Assembly: GCF_039545035.1 (NCBI RefSeq)
Contig: NZ_BAABRO010000001.1
Location: forward strand, 310,001 to 374,000
From: Novipirellula caenicola
Lineage (GTDB): Bacteria; Planctomycetota; Planctomycetia; Pirellulales; Pirellulaceae
Direction: 5' to 3'
DNA: 64,000 nucleotides
This document shows, one piece after another, positions 36,592 to 44,855 of the stretch (positions are counted from its first letter, which is position 1; each line of letters begins with the position of its first letter). The notes below the pieces were generated by a model. The model saw nothing but the letters and a program-made list of their open reading frames with translations, had not been told where the DNA came from and ran no database searches. The translations under genes were made by a program, and so were the position numbers.

Positions 36592-36681
36592 GGGGAACCC
36601 TCCCGTGCACCTGCGCCAGGCTTGCGCGGTTTCACAAATGGACAATCAACCTTCCCGGCCCGGTGACGGGCGCCGTTCCCC
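36592..36681 (+). other. attC site 3
   Basis: 90 bp: outer arms GGGGAAC (36592-36598) and GTTCCCC (36675-36681) are perfectly complementary, extended to AGCGGGGAAC / GTTCCCCGCT. Inner arms CCCGTGCAC (36602-36610) and GGTGACGGG (36662-36670) pair around one extra G. This is the clearest site in the array. Confidence 0.92.
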
Positions 36682-36709
36682 GCTAAAGCTACTTGTACGT
36701 GCTTACAGA

Positions 36710-37207
36710 ATGAACATCAGGATCATCTACGCGACACATGATGATCCAGTGCCCGTCGAGATCTCGCTCAAGCCGGAAGACTACTTCGACCCGCTCGACG
36801 GTGTTGAGGATACCTACTCGACTGCTGGCGTTCCTCGCCACCTAACGCCGGATCAATACACGCCGTATTCACCGACGGAGCTTCGCTATCTCGTGGTTGT
36901 CGAGGACTACCCGAATGGACGCGGAGAAGTGCGAATTCAATACTTGGACGGCCTCAGATCGCACTTGATCCATTCGATCGATCGCGACGGAATGGAAGAA
37001 TTAATTCATAGCACTGATGTGTCAGATACACACTGCCACATATTGCGAACACAGAAAATCGATGGCGGACTCTGGACCGTAGTTTTGAACAGTATAATGC
37101 ACCATGACGACCCGGCTGACGCAGTGGATTTTGTCGGGCGATACAAATGGAGTGATCTTCGCAAGTTTTGGTTACCCTACCTGAAAGCGGACAGCGGGGA
37201 ACAATGA
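36710..37207 (+). CDS. Cassette gene 4a: hypothetical protein
   Basis: The ATG at 36710, after attC 3, gives 165 residues: MNIRIIYATHDDPVPVEISL, LRYLVVVEDYPNGRGEVRIQ, GLWTVVLNSIMHHDDPADAV. No signal peptide or membrane segment; acidic, mixed alpha/beta. I do not recognise a family. The next gene starts one base after its stop, and no attC lies between, so the two appear to share one cassette. Confidence 0.72.
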   Translation: MNIRIIYATHDDPVPVEISLKPEDYFDPLDGVEDTYSTAGVPRHLTPDQYTPYSPTELRYLVVVEDYPNGRGEVRIQYLDGLRSHLIHSIDRDGMEELIHSTDVSDTHCHILRTQKIDGGLWTVVLNSIMHHDDPADAVDFVGRYKWSDLRKFWLPYLKADSGEQ

Positions 37208-37208
37208 C

Positions 37209-37727
37209 ATGCATCGCTTAGCGAATCTGCCCCTTCTCGTACTGGCGCTCGTTGGATGCACGCCCCGGGACAAAAAGAACGCAAAGGTGACGCAAGACTC
37301 ATTCATCGAATTCAAGTCGCGCTTAGGCAATTCAATTGCCCACCCATCTCAATGGAGAACGGAAGACAACGGCGATTCGTTCACACTTGCGTCTCCCGAT
37401 GACCAAGCGGTCATCACCGCCCTCACGTTTACTGTGGAGGGCACCGGTGCAATGACTGACTTCCAATCCATCATCGAATCGCAGATCGATGGGGACTGGG
37501 CTGACTCGCCATGGAATGACTTCACTATTGGCGACACAATCGCAATGCGACGAAAACTGGTTCCGTCAGATGATTCCGGCGACTCCGAGTGGTTGATTTA
37601 CACCACACAACGCGGAGATTGCTACCACGCCTTGGTCCTGAATGCATCTTCGCTGGCACTGGCGTTGAACGGCGACTTTTATGAAAACATCATCCGTTCA
37701 TTTGTTGGCATTTCTGCTGTACCATAA
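37209..37727 (+). CDS. Cassette gene 4b: small lipoprotein
   Basis: A 172-residue protein starting MHRLANLPLLVLALVGC: a short lipoprotein signal with lipobox LVGC. The mature part (FIEFKSRLGNSIAHPSQWRT, ADSPWNDFTIGDTIAMRRKL, EWLIYTTQRGDCYHALVLNA) looks like a small alpha/beta domain of unknown function. It starts one base after the stop of gene 4a, so the two are translated together. Exported and membrane-anchored by inference. Confidence 0.75.
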   Translation: MHRLANLPLLVLALVGCTPRDKKNAKVTQDSFIEFKSRLGNSIAHPSQWRTEDNGDSFTLASPDDQAVITALTFTVEGTGAMTDFQSIIESQIDGDWADSPWNDFTIGDTIAMRRKLVPSDDSGDSEWLIYTTQRGDCYHALVLNASSLALALNGDFYENIIRSFVGISAVP

Positions 37728-37730
37728 AAG

Positions 37731-37821
37731 ACAGAACCATGGGTTGGACGCGGAGGACTCGAAATCGCTTTTGGGCAGCGGTTGGTCTTCCGCTCGTCCC
37801 CGGTCAACCCAGACGTTCTGC
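37731..37821 (+). other. attC site 4
   Basis: 91 bp: outer arms ACAGAAC (37731-37737) and GTTCTGC (37815-37821) match at six of seven; inner arms GGGTTGGAC (37741-37749) and GTCAACCC (37803-37810) pair perfectly when one G is extrahelical. Confidence 0.88.
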
Positions 37822-37831
37822 CACTCAAAGT

Positions 37832-38359
37832 ATGTCGATCCTCGAAGCTCTTTACATGTTTTCTTCCGGCGTTGTTGTTGGCGGCATCTGCAACTGGCTT
37901 GTCTTCCCACACCTCGTCTGCTTACTCAGTTGTCGACGGACGCCTGGGCGGCAGTACTCCGTGAAGGAGTACGGTCTTTCCTACATCGCGACGATCGCTC
38001 TGAGCATCGCCGTCTTACCTTGCATCTTCAGCGAATCATCATCTGAACTCCCCAGAGTCCTTGGAGGGTTTGCGGGTCTGATATTTGCGTGGTGGGGCAC
38101 CGTAACACTTCTCCTTCGTCGAACTCAGGGAGTTAGTCGTTTCTTTGCGTTGGCGTTTCCGGCGCTGTTTGTTCCTGCAGTATCCGTTACATCGTTCGCC
38201 TGCGTCTTTCCCGTTCCCGGCATCGTGACGCAGGGATCAAAGATTGATATTGGGATCGCAGCGATGATTCTCTGGCCGATTTTTTTGTTTGCGACGATCT
38301 TGAATGCGATATACTCGCATGTCCACACCCACAAGTGCGAAGGAAGAACCATGGCATGA
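37832..38359 (+). CDS. Cassette gene 5: small polytopic membrane protein
   Basis: The ATG at 37832, 10 bases after the attC 4 core, gives 175 residues with about five hydrophobic segments (YMFSSGVVVGGICNWLVFPH, YIATIALSIAVLPCIF, LGGFAGLIFAWWGTVTLLL, FFALAFPALFVPAVSVTSFA, IAAMILWPIFLFATILNAIY) and a short basic tail. No family recognised. The frame is open upstream through attC 4, but that part is not conserved coding sequence. Confidence 0.72.
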   Translation: MSILEALYMFSSGVVVGGICNWLVFPHLVCLLSCRRTPGRQYSVKEYGLSYIATIALSIAVLPCIFSESSSELPRVLGGFAGLIFAWWGTVTLLLRRTQGVSRFFALAFPALFVPAVSVTSFACVFPVPGIVTQGSKIDIGIAAMILWPIFLFATILNAIYSHVHTHKCEGRTMA

Positions 38360-38433
38360 ACCGAAGACGCGGAATCGAGGTTTTTGTCAGTGGAAAATCA
38401 ATCGCCGCGACTCAGTTATCGCGGTCGTTCTTG
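38343..38433 (+). other. attC site 5 (partly degenerate)
   Basis: 91 bp: outer arms GAAGAAC (38343-38349) and GTTCTTG (38427-38433) are close partners; inner arms GCATGAAC and GTTATCGC pair over AT-(G)-AAC with two mismatches. It overlaps the 3' end of the preceding gene. Confidence 0.68.
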
Positions 38434-38876
38434 CGGGATCGTGCACGGCCTAATGGGGTCGAAAAGATTGCTCCGGTCTCGAACGTTTTTTCCAGTTCAT
38501 GTCGGCAGTGACATCGTACCGGGGGAACGTCACTTTCATTAAAACTTCCTGATAGTTCAGGCCTTCTTGTCGGACCGATGCGGGGTCGGATTTAACCGCA
38601 GATTAACCCAGATGGACACAGATGTGGTTGATCGAGAATCGTATCTGTGTGCATCTGCGTGTATCTGTGGTTGTTAATAACGCCTGGAATGACACCCCGC
38701 TAGATCGCAGCGTTTCCGATTCTTCGTTGTCGTTTGTTGCTCGAGCCTCTTTCGGTCGCTATCCTAAGGTTCGTTGAGCGCCGTCCGATTGGCGATTTGT
38801 CCGCCAGGCAAGCCTATCGCAAGAACCAGCATGGTGCACCTGAGCGGCGGCAACGTGTTTTCATGAGCACAAAATC
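38434..38876. repeat. Leader of the first S23-type cassette; 190-bp direct repeat and hairpin
   Basis: The stretch 38434-38624, starting at the attC 5 core, is repeated at 39508-39700 with about 85 percent identity (shared words CTCGAACGTTTTTTCCAGTT, GGGGGAACGTCACTTTCATT, AACTTCCTGATAGTTCAGGC). Its end, AACCGCAGATTAACCCAGAT, pairs with ATCTGCGTGTATCTGTGGTT (38656-38676) as a long imperfect hairpin, a dispersed element that is also found in rest at 41508-41580. No gene. Confidence 0.75.
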
Positions 38877-39492
38877 GTGGGTCTCCGCCAGGTGACCACC
38901 AACGTTATCGCATCGCAGACATCGTACTCAGGCGTCAGCCGGTACTCGTACTCGTACTCGTACTCGAATGCGGCACCAACAACCGCCCCCATCTTCGACC
39001 ACGATCGACTCGACGACTATCGTCTGTCACTCGAATACGTTGCTTCATCGTTTGCCGTCGCCAAAGATTTGAACGGATGTCATCGGCACGCTCGTGACCA
39101 ATGGCTCCGCGTGGCATCATCGATTCCGCTGAATATCCTCGAGGGCAACGGCAAACGCAGCGTCAAGGACGGCAATCGATTTCTCGATATCGCTTGCGGA
39201 TCGGCAATCGAATGCGTTTCAGGATGCGCTCGTCGCAACGAACCGGCTTGGTGACAAACAACACGGTAAATTGAAACGAACGCTCAAACGGATTGTTTCG
39301 ATGCCGCCGCGACCGATCGCCCGCGCAAAAACGGTCTCCGAATCTAGCAAGATGTACAATGCTGCTGAGGAGTACGAGTACCGCGATGCTGAGTACGAGT
39401 ACGAGCACAACGAACAGCCAGAACCAAGAATTGCACCCAAGGACGCGGCGCAATTGTTTCCCAAATTAATGTCCACCGCGCGTTCTCGGTGA
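38877..39492 (+). pseudogene. Four-helix-bundle protein (S23/IVS-type, TIGR02436-like), frameshifted
   Basis: The first frame reads FDHDRLDDYRLSLEYVASSF, HARDQWLRVASSIPLNILEG, NGKRSVKDGNRFLDIACGSA and IECV, typical of the S23/IVS four-helix-bundle family. At about 39220 it shifts by one base: the other frame continues FQDALVATNRLGDKQHGK and RTLKRIVSMPP, as expected for helix 4, then an acidic tail EEYEYRDAEYEYEH. The start is unclear: upstream is a TACTCG hexamer array (38942-38967) translated SYSYSYS. A GAGTAC array at 39370-39405 near the 3' end is its inverted partner. The C-terminal about 24 codons lie inside attC 6. Confidence 0.78.
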
Positions 39493-39507
39493 TTTCAACT
39501 CTTCTTC
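39418..39507 (+). other. attC site 6 (core degenerate)
   Basis: 90 bp: outer left CCAGAAC (39418-39424), inner left AATTGCACC (39429-39437) and inner right GGTGATTT (39488-39495) pairing around one extra G. The expected GTT core at 39501 reads CTT. It lies within the open frame of the S23-type gene. Confidence 0.65.
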
Positions 39508-39700
39508 CGGCGATGGTCCGCAGCCAATTGGGGGCGAAATGGTTGCTCAGGTCTCGAACGTTTTTTCCAGTTCACGTCATCACCGACACCGTACCGGGGG
39601 AACGTCACTTTCATTCAAACTTCCTGATAGTTCAGGCCTTCTTGTCGGACCGATGCGCGGTTACATTTAACCGCAGATTAACTCAGATGGACACAGATGA
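39508..39700. repeat. Second copy of the S23-cassette leader (190-bp direct repeat)
   Basis: Homologous to 38434-38624 from the attC core onwards. The homology begins exactly at the two attC right ends, which shows that whole cassettes, not random segments, were duplicated. Confidence 0.78.
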
Positions 39701-39774
39701 GTTAGCCCACTACTGGCGGGCTAGGTGTTGATCGACATTGCGAACTCAAACGAACACTTCACCGGAATGTATCC

Positions 39775-39966
39775 ATGTTGACTTGCTTAATCGCATGCTC
39801 GGATACGGTGGCCGAGTCGGCTCTCGAGTACAATGCGGGAGTCGAGTACGAGTACCGCGATGCTGAGTACGAGTACGACGAAGGCAGGAAGCCGCAAGCA
39901 AGAAGTGCACCCGATTACGGCTTGCGTGGTTTTCCAAACGGCAACTCAATCGTCCGTCCTCGGTGA
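39775..39966 (+). pseudogene. Relic of a second S23-type four-helix-bundle gene (C-terminal tail only)
   Basis: Only the end of the gene remains: SALEYNAGVEYEYRDAEYEY followed by a tail running into attC 7. It matches the EEYEYRDAEYEYE tail of the copy at 38877-39492. The four helices have been deleted between the repeated leader and the tail. Confidence 0.65.
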
Positions 39967-39981
39967 CGGCAATCGTCCTGT
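39892..39981 (+). other. attC site 7 (core degenerate)
   Basis: 90 bp: outer left CCGCAAG (39892), inner left AAGTGCACC (39903-39911), inner right GGTGACGG (39962-39969), core GTCCTGT at 39975 in place of GTTC. The centre aligns with attC 1 (CTTGCGtGGTTTtcc...). Confidence 0.65.
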
Positions 39982-40004
39982 CGCAGCGAATCTTTTGGTG
40001 ACGT

Positions 40005-40517
40005 ATGAAGCGAATTCAGTATTCCCTAACTCATCTCGCACTGACAATGGCTCTTGCGGCAACGGTCACCGCGATTGTCGTGCAAAACTCTCGCTGGTCG
40101 CGACGAATGGATCTTGCTGAAGACCGACTCAACAAGGCAGAGAAGCTTCTCCATGAAGTGGCAATGCCACGCTATCCCAACGCGCGAGTGGTCGTCACCA
40201 AGCCGGACGGAAGACAAGGTGAGATGCCGTTGTTGCAGATGGGGTCGGACGGACTCGCCAAACAACAGCGGAGGATGATGGCCCATTGGACCGGTCCAGA
40301 CGAATGGGGCGATGCTTCGTCTGGAGGCTATTTTTGGAGATACATTGGATCGGAGGCGGACCGCGACGTTTATGAATTCGTCGTCGTATTTGGCAAACGG
40401 CTTCCGGCAGAGCCGGACGAACGAGCGAATCCGGCACTGGTTCGATACGTTTCGTTTCGCAATGCTGCACTTAACGTCGTATCCCAAAACGGCTTTTCGA
40501 TTGCTTTGCTCCCGTGA
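40005..40517 (+). CDS. Cassette gene: membrane-anchored hypothetical protein
   Basis: The ATG at 40005 gives 170 residues. One N-terminal membrane helix (YSLTHLALTMALAATVTAIV) is followed by a short coiled-coil-like part (MDLAEDRLNKAEKLLHEVAM) and a soluble domain (YFWRYIGSEADRDVYEFVVV). No family recognised. The protein is probably anchored in the inner membrane with its domain outside. The start lies 24 bases after attC 7 and the stop just before attC 8. Confidence 0.72.
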   Translation: MKRIQYSLTHLALTMALAATVTAIVVQNSRWSRRMDLAEDRLNKAEKLLHEVAMPRYPNARVVVTKPDGRQGEMPLLQMGSDGLAKQQRRMMAHWTGPDEWGDASSGGYFWRYIGSEADRDVYEFVVVFGKRLPAEPDERANPALVRYVSFRNAALNVVSQNGFSIALLP

Positions 40518-40621
40518 CCCGAACAACGCCACAGAACCAAGCCGTCAATCGGATCGACGAGCTTGCGTGACATTGCAATTCAAAACGGATTCCCGCGGCT
40601 CGGTTATCGTGGACGTTCCGC
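40518..40621 (+). other. attC site 8
   Basis: About 104 bp: outer arms CCCGAAC (40518-40524) and GTTCCGC (40615-40621); inner arms CACAGAACC (40530-40538) and GGTTATCG (40601-40608), with AACC/GGTT paired next to an extra G. The right half aligns with attC 1. Confidence 0.68.
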
Positions 40622-40633
40622 TAAGAGGATGTA

Positions 40634-41161
40634 ATGCGTAACCCAACCGCACACTGGATCATTCTCGCCTACTGCTTTGTGCTTTGGCTGACTAACTGGA
40701 GCTGGTCAACCGATTACGATCGCGATATTGGCTTGACACATAGTTCGATCGATCTTCGTGGGCTTGGTGCGATTCTTGGCATGCTCGTTACGGTCATCTG
40801 TGTTCGCAGAGTGTGGATGCTCTTCCGAGAAATCCTTGATCTGAGTGTTCGCATTCCGCGGCAACGACGCTTGCTGGGCGATTGGGGGATGCTTTGGTAT
40901 TTGGTACCACTCATAATTAGTTTTGGATCTCAATCGCATTCAACCTCAATCGACGGCGTTCTCGCCACATCTAAATTCCAGTACGGCGGAGACGTGGCCT
41001 CCATCTATTCATTGGTACTCTCTGCTTCTGCTATCATGCTATTCCAGACGGTTGTGAATCTCGAAGCCCAGCGAGCAACGCTGAACACTCCGATGCACCC
41101 GCATGGCAAAGCCGGGCGTTTTGAAAAGGATGATCGACGGTCGCCGCCGACCGATCGGTGA
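40634..41161 (+). CDS. Cassette gene: small membrane protein
   Basis: A 175-residue protein from the ATG at 40634, 12 bases after attC 8. Hydrophobic segments WIILAYCFVLWLTNWSW, LGAILGMLVTVICVRRVWML, LWYLVPLIISFGS and SIYSLVLSASAIMLFQTVVN suggest four membrane helices. The last about 25 codons (TLNTPMHPHGKAGRFEKDDR onward) are encoded by attC 9, so the C-terminus is determined by the recombination site. Function unknown. Confidence 0.68.
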   Translation: MRNPTAHWIILAYCFVLWLTNWSWSTDYDRDIGLTHSSIDLRGLGAILGMLVTVICVRRVWMLFREILDLSVRIPRQRRLLGDWGMLWYLVPLIISFGSQSHSTSIDGVLATSKFQYGGDVASIYSLVLSASAIMLFQTVVNLEAQRATLNTPMHPHGKAGRFEKDDRRSPPTDR

Positions 41162-41176
41162 TATTCTGGCATCGAA
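41080..41176 (+). other. attC site 9 (core degenerate)
   Basis: Outer left GCTGAAC (41080-41086), inner left CGATGCACC (41091-41099), centre GGGCGTTTTGAAA, inner right CGGTGATAT (41156-41164). The GTT core is lost. Inner arms pair around the extra G as AT-(G)-CACC. Confidence 0.65.
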
Positions 41177-42130
41177 CGTGCGTTGCCAGCATGTTGTGTT
41201 CGACGAAACGGTGCACTCGATGGAATGTCGCGTCCGACATCGGATTGGCGTGACGGGGAACAGGAGGGAACAGAGTCAACGGAGGACTCGCCAACTGGAG
41301 CTCCGTTATCTCCGTTTGGTCCTGTGCAAATCGCGTCAACAACTGATGGAAGAGGAGCGTGGCGGAATGGGACGTGGGCCATCGACGCGGTATGCTGTCG
41401 ATTGCTGGCCGCGAAGTTCGATGCCTGTCTCCAGTGGCGATATCTCGTCAATCCAGCTTGCCGCGTAATCGATCACTTGGGGTTTTGACTCACCAACCGA
41501 GTGAACCACCGATGAACGCGGATAAACACAGATTCCTCCATTTGAAAGTCTGCGTCCATCTGAGTTCATCTGTGGTTTCATGCCTTCTCTGTCAAAGGTG
41601 ATGCAGAAGGCACCGGGCCTAGATAAACTTCCTACCTCTAGCGAGTTTGGATCACCTGCGCTGTCCCAACCGTTGAGCCAGAACCATCGGATGCAGACGA
41701 GCAGGCGATCTTCATGTGATGGAACCAGCCTTCGTTTTCCAGCGTTACTTAATAAGACAACCGTCAAGTCACTGACGCAAATGCTTACGCAGTTGATCTG
41801 ATGGCAAAGTGATTAGATGGCAAAATAATTGGCACACGCTTATGTATCATTTTGCCTGACCCCTTTTTCCAAAAAAATTTCTTCTTTCTCATTGCGTCTA
41901 CAAACGGATTAGCCGGCGGTCGTAACACGCGGCATGATTTTCTCGATGCCAATCGTCGCAGTTAGTGCCCCCCGCTACTGCAAATCGGGGTACCATGGGA
42001 CGCAACGACGTCGGCAGCGAGAGCAAATTGGCCATTACAACGACTCCCCTGCTGATGCGATGAACCCCAACGTTGTGCCAACGAGCCGAACCTCATTGGA
42101 AATCGACTGCCCGCGGAAGAATGAACGACG
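41177..42130. repeat. Gene-poor stretch with a hairpin relic and family-B leader copy 1
   Basis: No gene is supported at 41177-41690. A relic of the CGCAGAT hairpin element lies at 41508-41580 (CTGCGTCCATCTGAGTTCAT). Family B starts near 41690 and is clearest at 41812-42095: GGCAAAATAAT / ATCATTTTGCC hairpin, TTCTTTCTCATTGCGTCTAC, GGATTAGCCGGCGGTCGT, CTACTGCAAATCGGGG and CCATTACAACGACTCCCC. The following gene starts at 42131. Confidence 0.7.
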
Positions 42131-42541
42131 ATGCGATTTACCACGCTGACAATTTTCCTGTTCGTAACGGTATTCGCAACTTCGTTTGCGGCAATCAAAA
42201 CGCCGAGTCAAATCGCACTTGAAATCGGACACATGCTACACCTGCTTTCCGCATGCGCCGCATTGGTCGTCGCGTTCCACTCTAGCGGTCGCGTCCAAAG
42301 CTACAGCTTGACCTACGGCATTTTCTCTTTCGGGACGATGCTCATCCGGGGGTTCCCAAACTCAATCTCAATGTGGATTTGGGAAAACGTAACCCACGAT
42401 GGACCAGACAGTTTGCCGACTGGCAACGGCGATCATTTCCTTGTCGAAGGCATTATCCAAACGGCCTTTGGTATACTAGTGGCTTTGTTCGCCGCGTCGT
42501 TGGTTGCGAGCTTGCGCAATCCGGAAAACAGAGCGTCATAA
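42131..42541 (+). CDS. Cassette gene: small membrane protein
   Basis: A 136-residue protein beginning MRFTTLTIFLFVTVFATSFA (signal or first helix), with further hydrophobic stretches ALEIGHMLHLLSACAALVVA, LTYGIFSFGTMLIRGF and VEGIIQTAFGILVALFAASL. No family recognised. It directly follows a family-B leader, which may carry its promoter. The stop (TAA) lies in GTCATAACGG, which looks like the left arm of a worn attC (then GTCTGCACATGGAGGCCGAG), but I cannot find its right half. Confidence 0.68.
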   Translation: MRFTTLTIFLFVTVFATSFAAIKTPSQIALEIGHMLHLLSACAALVVAFHSSGRVQSYSLTYGIFSFGTMLIRGFPNSISMWIWENVTHDGPDSLPTGNGDHFLVEGIIQTAFGILVALFAASLVASLRNPENRAS

Positions 42542-42659
42542 CGGTGGTCTGCACATGGAGGCCGAGTGGCTTGGCCTGCGTCACTCGCCGCCGCCTACCT
42601 ATTGCGACCATTCTCCAACTAGCGATCACAACTTGATTGCGATCATGACGGCGATTCAG

Positions 42660-42965
42660 GCGATCTTCATGCGTGACAGAACCGGTCTTCGTTTTCCAGC
42701 GTTCGTTGTTGATGCGAGCGCCGTAGAAGCAATCGCCCAATTTTTCGAAAATGCATCCGTGGTTGATCTAATGGTAAAGTGATTGGAGCGTGCTGACTAA
42801 TCATTTTGCCAACAAGCTTCTTCGTTGCAAAAGAGGATGCACACCGGTTAGCCGGCGGTCGTTGCGTTCGGTCTGATTAGCAAACTGCCAACCGTCGCAG
42901 TTGGCGACATCCCACTCCTGCAAACCGGCAATCCATGCGATGGCAACGGAACGGCCCTACCGTTT
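42660..42965. repeat. Family-B leader copy 2
   Basis: Shares with copy 1 the words GGCGATCTTCATG and CTTCGTTTTCCAGCGTT, a GGTAAAGTGATT / AATCATTTTGCC hairpin, GGTTAGCCGGCGGTCGTTGC, CGTCGCAGTTGGCGACATCC and CTGCAAACCGG. The stretch 42966-43516 after it shows no gene I can support; short frames at 43085-43306 and 43317-43583 lack ribosome-binding sites and family features. Confidence 0.7.
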
Positions 42966-43516
42966 TTCCAAAGTGCTTAGCCATCGTTCGCCGCCCATAT
43001 ATCGCTTCCGTTCTGGCATGGCAGAAGTTGCGTGGTCGAATCAGTGTGAGTGATTGGCGCGGGCGATGACTAGGTCAAAACACCGTGGGGCCGATCTCGT
43101 GGTTCGCGTCGGTGCCGTCAATGCTTGAGATCACTGGACTCTGCGGACGTTGTGAATTGGGCGACGCGTTATCGAGACTCTTTCTTGATTACGTTAGCGG
43201 CAAAAACATGGGGGGCAGAAAGATGTGTCTTGCTTGGAAAGATGTCGGCGTCATGATCGCCAAGGTCCATTCTTCATTTTTTTGCCAACCATCTTTTTGC
43301 CGATAAGTCGGTCAGCGTGGGCAATTTCAGATTGTCCAGAAAGCCCCAGAGAAATGGAGGCTGTAGAGAAATAGAAACGCTGGTCAGCTCGACTCGGTTC
43401 ACTCTGGTTCCTTCATTCCTCCTTGCGGCGACCAATGTTGCGCTGCCAATGAAATTCGAGGTCTCCTCTTGGCGTGCACCTGTTCTGAAGGTCGGGCCAG
43501 CCCCGCACCGAAACAA

Positions 43517-43606
43517 CCAAAACCAAGTGGTGCATCCGCGCCGGCGAAAACGACTCTGCTTGATGCCAGCTCGTCCGCTCTGACCGGGTGACCACCGACG
43601 TTCCCC
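43517..43606 (+). other. attC site 10
   Basis: 90 bp: outer arms CCAAAAC (43517-43523) and GTTCCCC (43600-43606); inner arms TGGTGCATCC (43528-43537) and GGTGACCA (43587-43594), paired around one extra G plus one bulge. The sequence after the core, GACTGA, matches that after attC 1. Confidence 0.8.
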
Positions 43607-43945
43607 GACTGACGATGATGACTTGATGGCACCGTCGTCGAAGCAATCGTCAAATCGCTGTCGCAATTGGTAACACAGCTGATCACATGGCAAAATGATT
43701 GGAGCGTGCTGCTTGATCATTTTGCCTTACATTATCTTGCCAAAACTTTTCTTCTTTCTCATTGCGTCTACAAACGGATTAGCCTGCGGTCGTTGCGCAC
43801 GTTATCATTTGCTCAATGTCAACTGACGCAATTAGCGACAACTCCACTACTGAAAAGGGGAACCATGGGCTACAACGAAGTGAGCAGTGAAAAAGCAGAG
43901 CGGCCACTACAACGAGGCCCGTGCCGACACGCTGGCCCCCGACGT
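43607..43945. repeat. Family-B leader copy 3
   Basis: Starts at the attC 10 core. It has the perfect hairpin GGCAAAATGAT / ATCATTTTGCC (43688-43733), TTCTTTCTCATTGCGTCTAC, GGATTAGCCTGCGGTCGTTG, CACTACTGAAAAGGGG and GGCCACTACAACGAGGCCCG. 43946-44168 contains no recognised feature and leads to the next gene. Confidence 0.75.
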
Positions 43946-44168
43946 GACACGTGATAAATTCCATTGACCGTTAATTCAAACCGAACGCCTGATCAAACGA
44001 ATAACCTGCAGCACTCAACCCACTGTTTTTGTAAAGTGGGAAATCTGACGCGAACGAACCGTTGCAGGACAATGCCGTGAACAGGTGCACTCATTTACGC
44101 GGCAACTGAATTTAGAATCTCACATTCGTGCCTGATTACGACCGCCATTCTGTCACATAGACGCTCGC

Positions 44169-44747
44169 ATGACACCCAAGCACTCACCCCAACTCATCCG
44201 TTTCGCCGCGATCCTTGTTGCCGCAGGAGTTGCTACCTCCGTTCTGCTAACCATTCGCAGCTATTCTTGCAGTTACCATCTAACCTACAGCGACGTAGAA
44301 TTGTCAACCGACGAGGGACTGTTCTCGGTAATGGTCCCTTTGGCTCGTCTTGCTCATGGTCATGATGCGACGAACCGATGGGAAACCTACACACTAGCAA
44401 AAGCCAACGGATGGCAAACGGACAGATGGGTTGGCGGTGGTGGCACCAAATTTAAAACGCGAGAATATTTCGCCGTGATTAGTAAGAGTGGCGATGATGC
44501 AGCAATACAGTCTCGCACGTTTCTTGGGTTCGGTTACTTATTGGCTGACTCAACCTTGACATCGGTTTCGCGTCCAGGCTCTCTTCTGTGGATCATTGCA
44601 CCGATATGGGCGGTTGTCGCGGTAGGCATCGCAGCGATTGGCATGCCAATCTATTTTCGTGCAAGATTCGGAATTCGGTCATTGATGATTCTTACGCTTG
44701 CTGCAGCTGTAATCTTGTTACTGCCAACGTTACACGCCCCACCTTAA
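44169..44747 (+). CDS. Cassette gene: membrane protein of unknown function
   Basis: A 192-residue protein from the ATG at 44169. The N-terminal helix (LIRFAAILVAAGVATSVLLT) is followed by a soluble central part of about 100 residues (RWETYTLAKANGWQTDRWVG, FKTREYFAVISKSGDDAAIQ) and two closing helices (WIIAPIWAVVAVGIAAIGMP, LMILTLAAAVILLLPTL). The layout resembles small planctomycete membrane proteins with a periplasmic loop. I do not recognise a domain. Confidence 0.72.
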   Translation: MTPKHSPQLIRFAAILVAAGVATSVLLTIRSYSCSYHLTYSDVELSTDEGLFSVMVPLARLAHGHDATNRWETYTLAKANGWQTDRWVGGGGTKFKTREYFAVISKSGDDAAIQSRTFLGFGYLLADSTLTSVSRPGSLLWIIAPIWAVVAVGIAAIGMPIYFRARFGIRSLMILTLAAAVILLLPTLHAPP

Positions 44748-44855
44748 AACAAAACCAAGTCATTTGCTTTTTGCCACGAATGGAAAGACCTCTCACCGTC
44801 CTCAGTGATGTCCAACGCTCTTCGAACTTAAATTCACTCTACAACCTGGCACGAC

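Noticed and set aside
38877-39966. Diversity-generating retroelement with an Avd-like protein
   Set aside because: The four-helix-bundle protein is Avd-like in fold, but there is no reverse transcriptase and no template/variable repeat pair with adenine-directed differences.
43085-43583. Two short plus-strand frames between family-B copy 2 and attC 10
   Set aside because: No ribosome-binding site, no hydrophobic or domain pattern, and the second runs into attC 10; support is too weak to call a gene.
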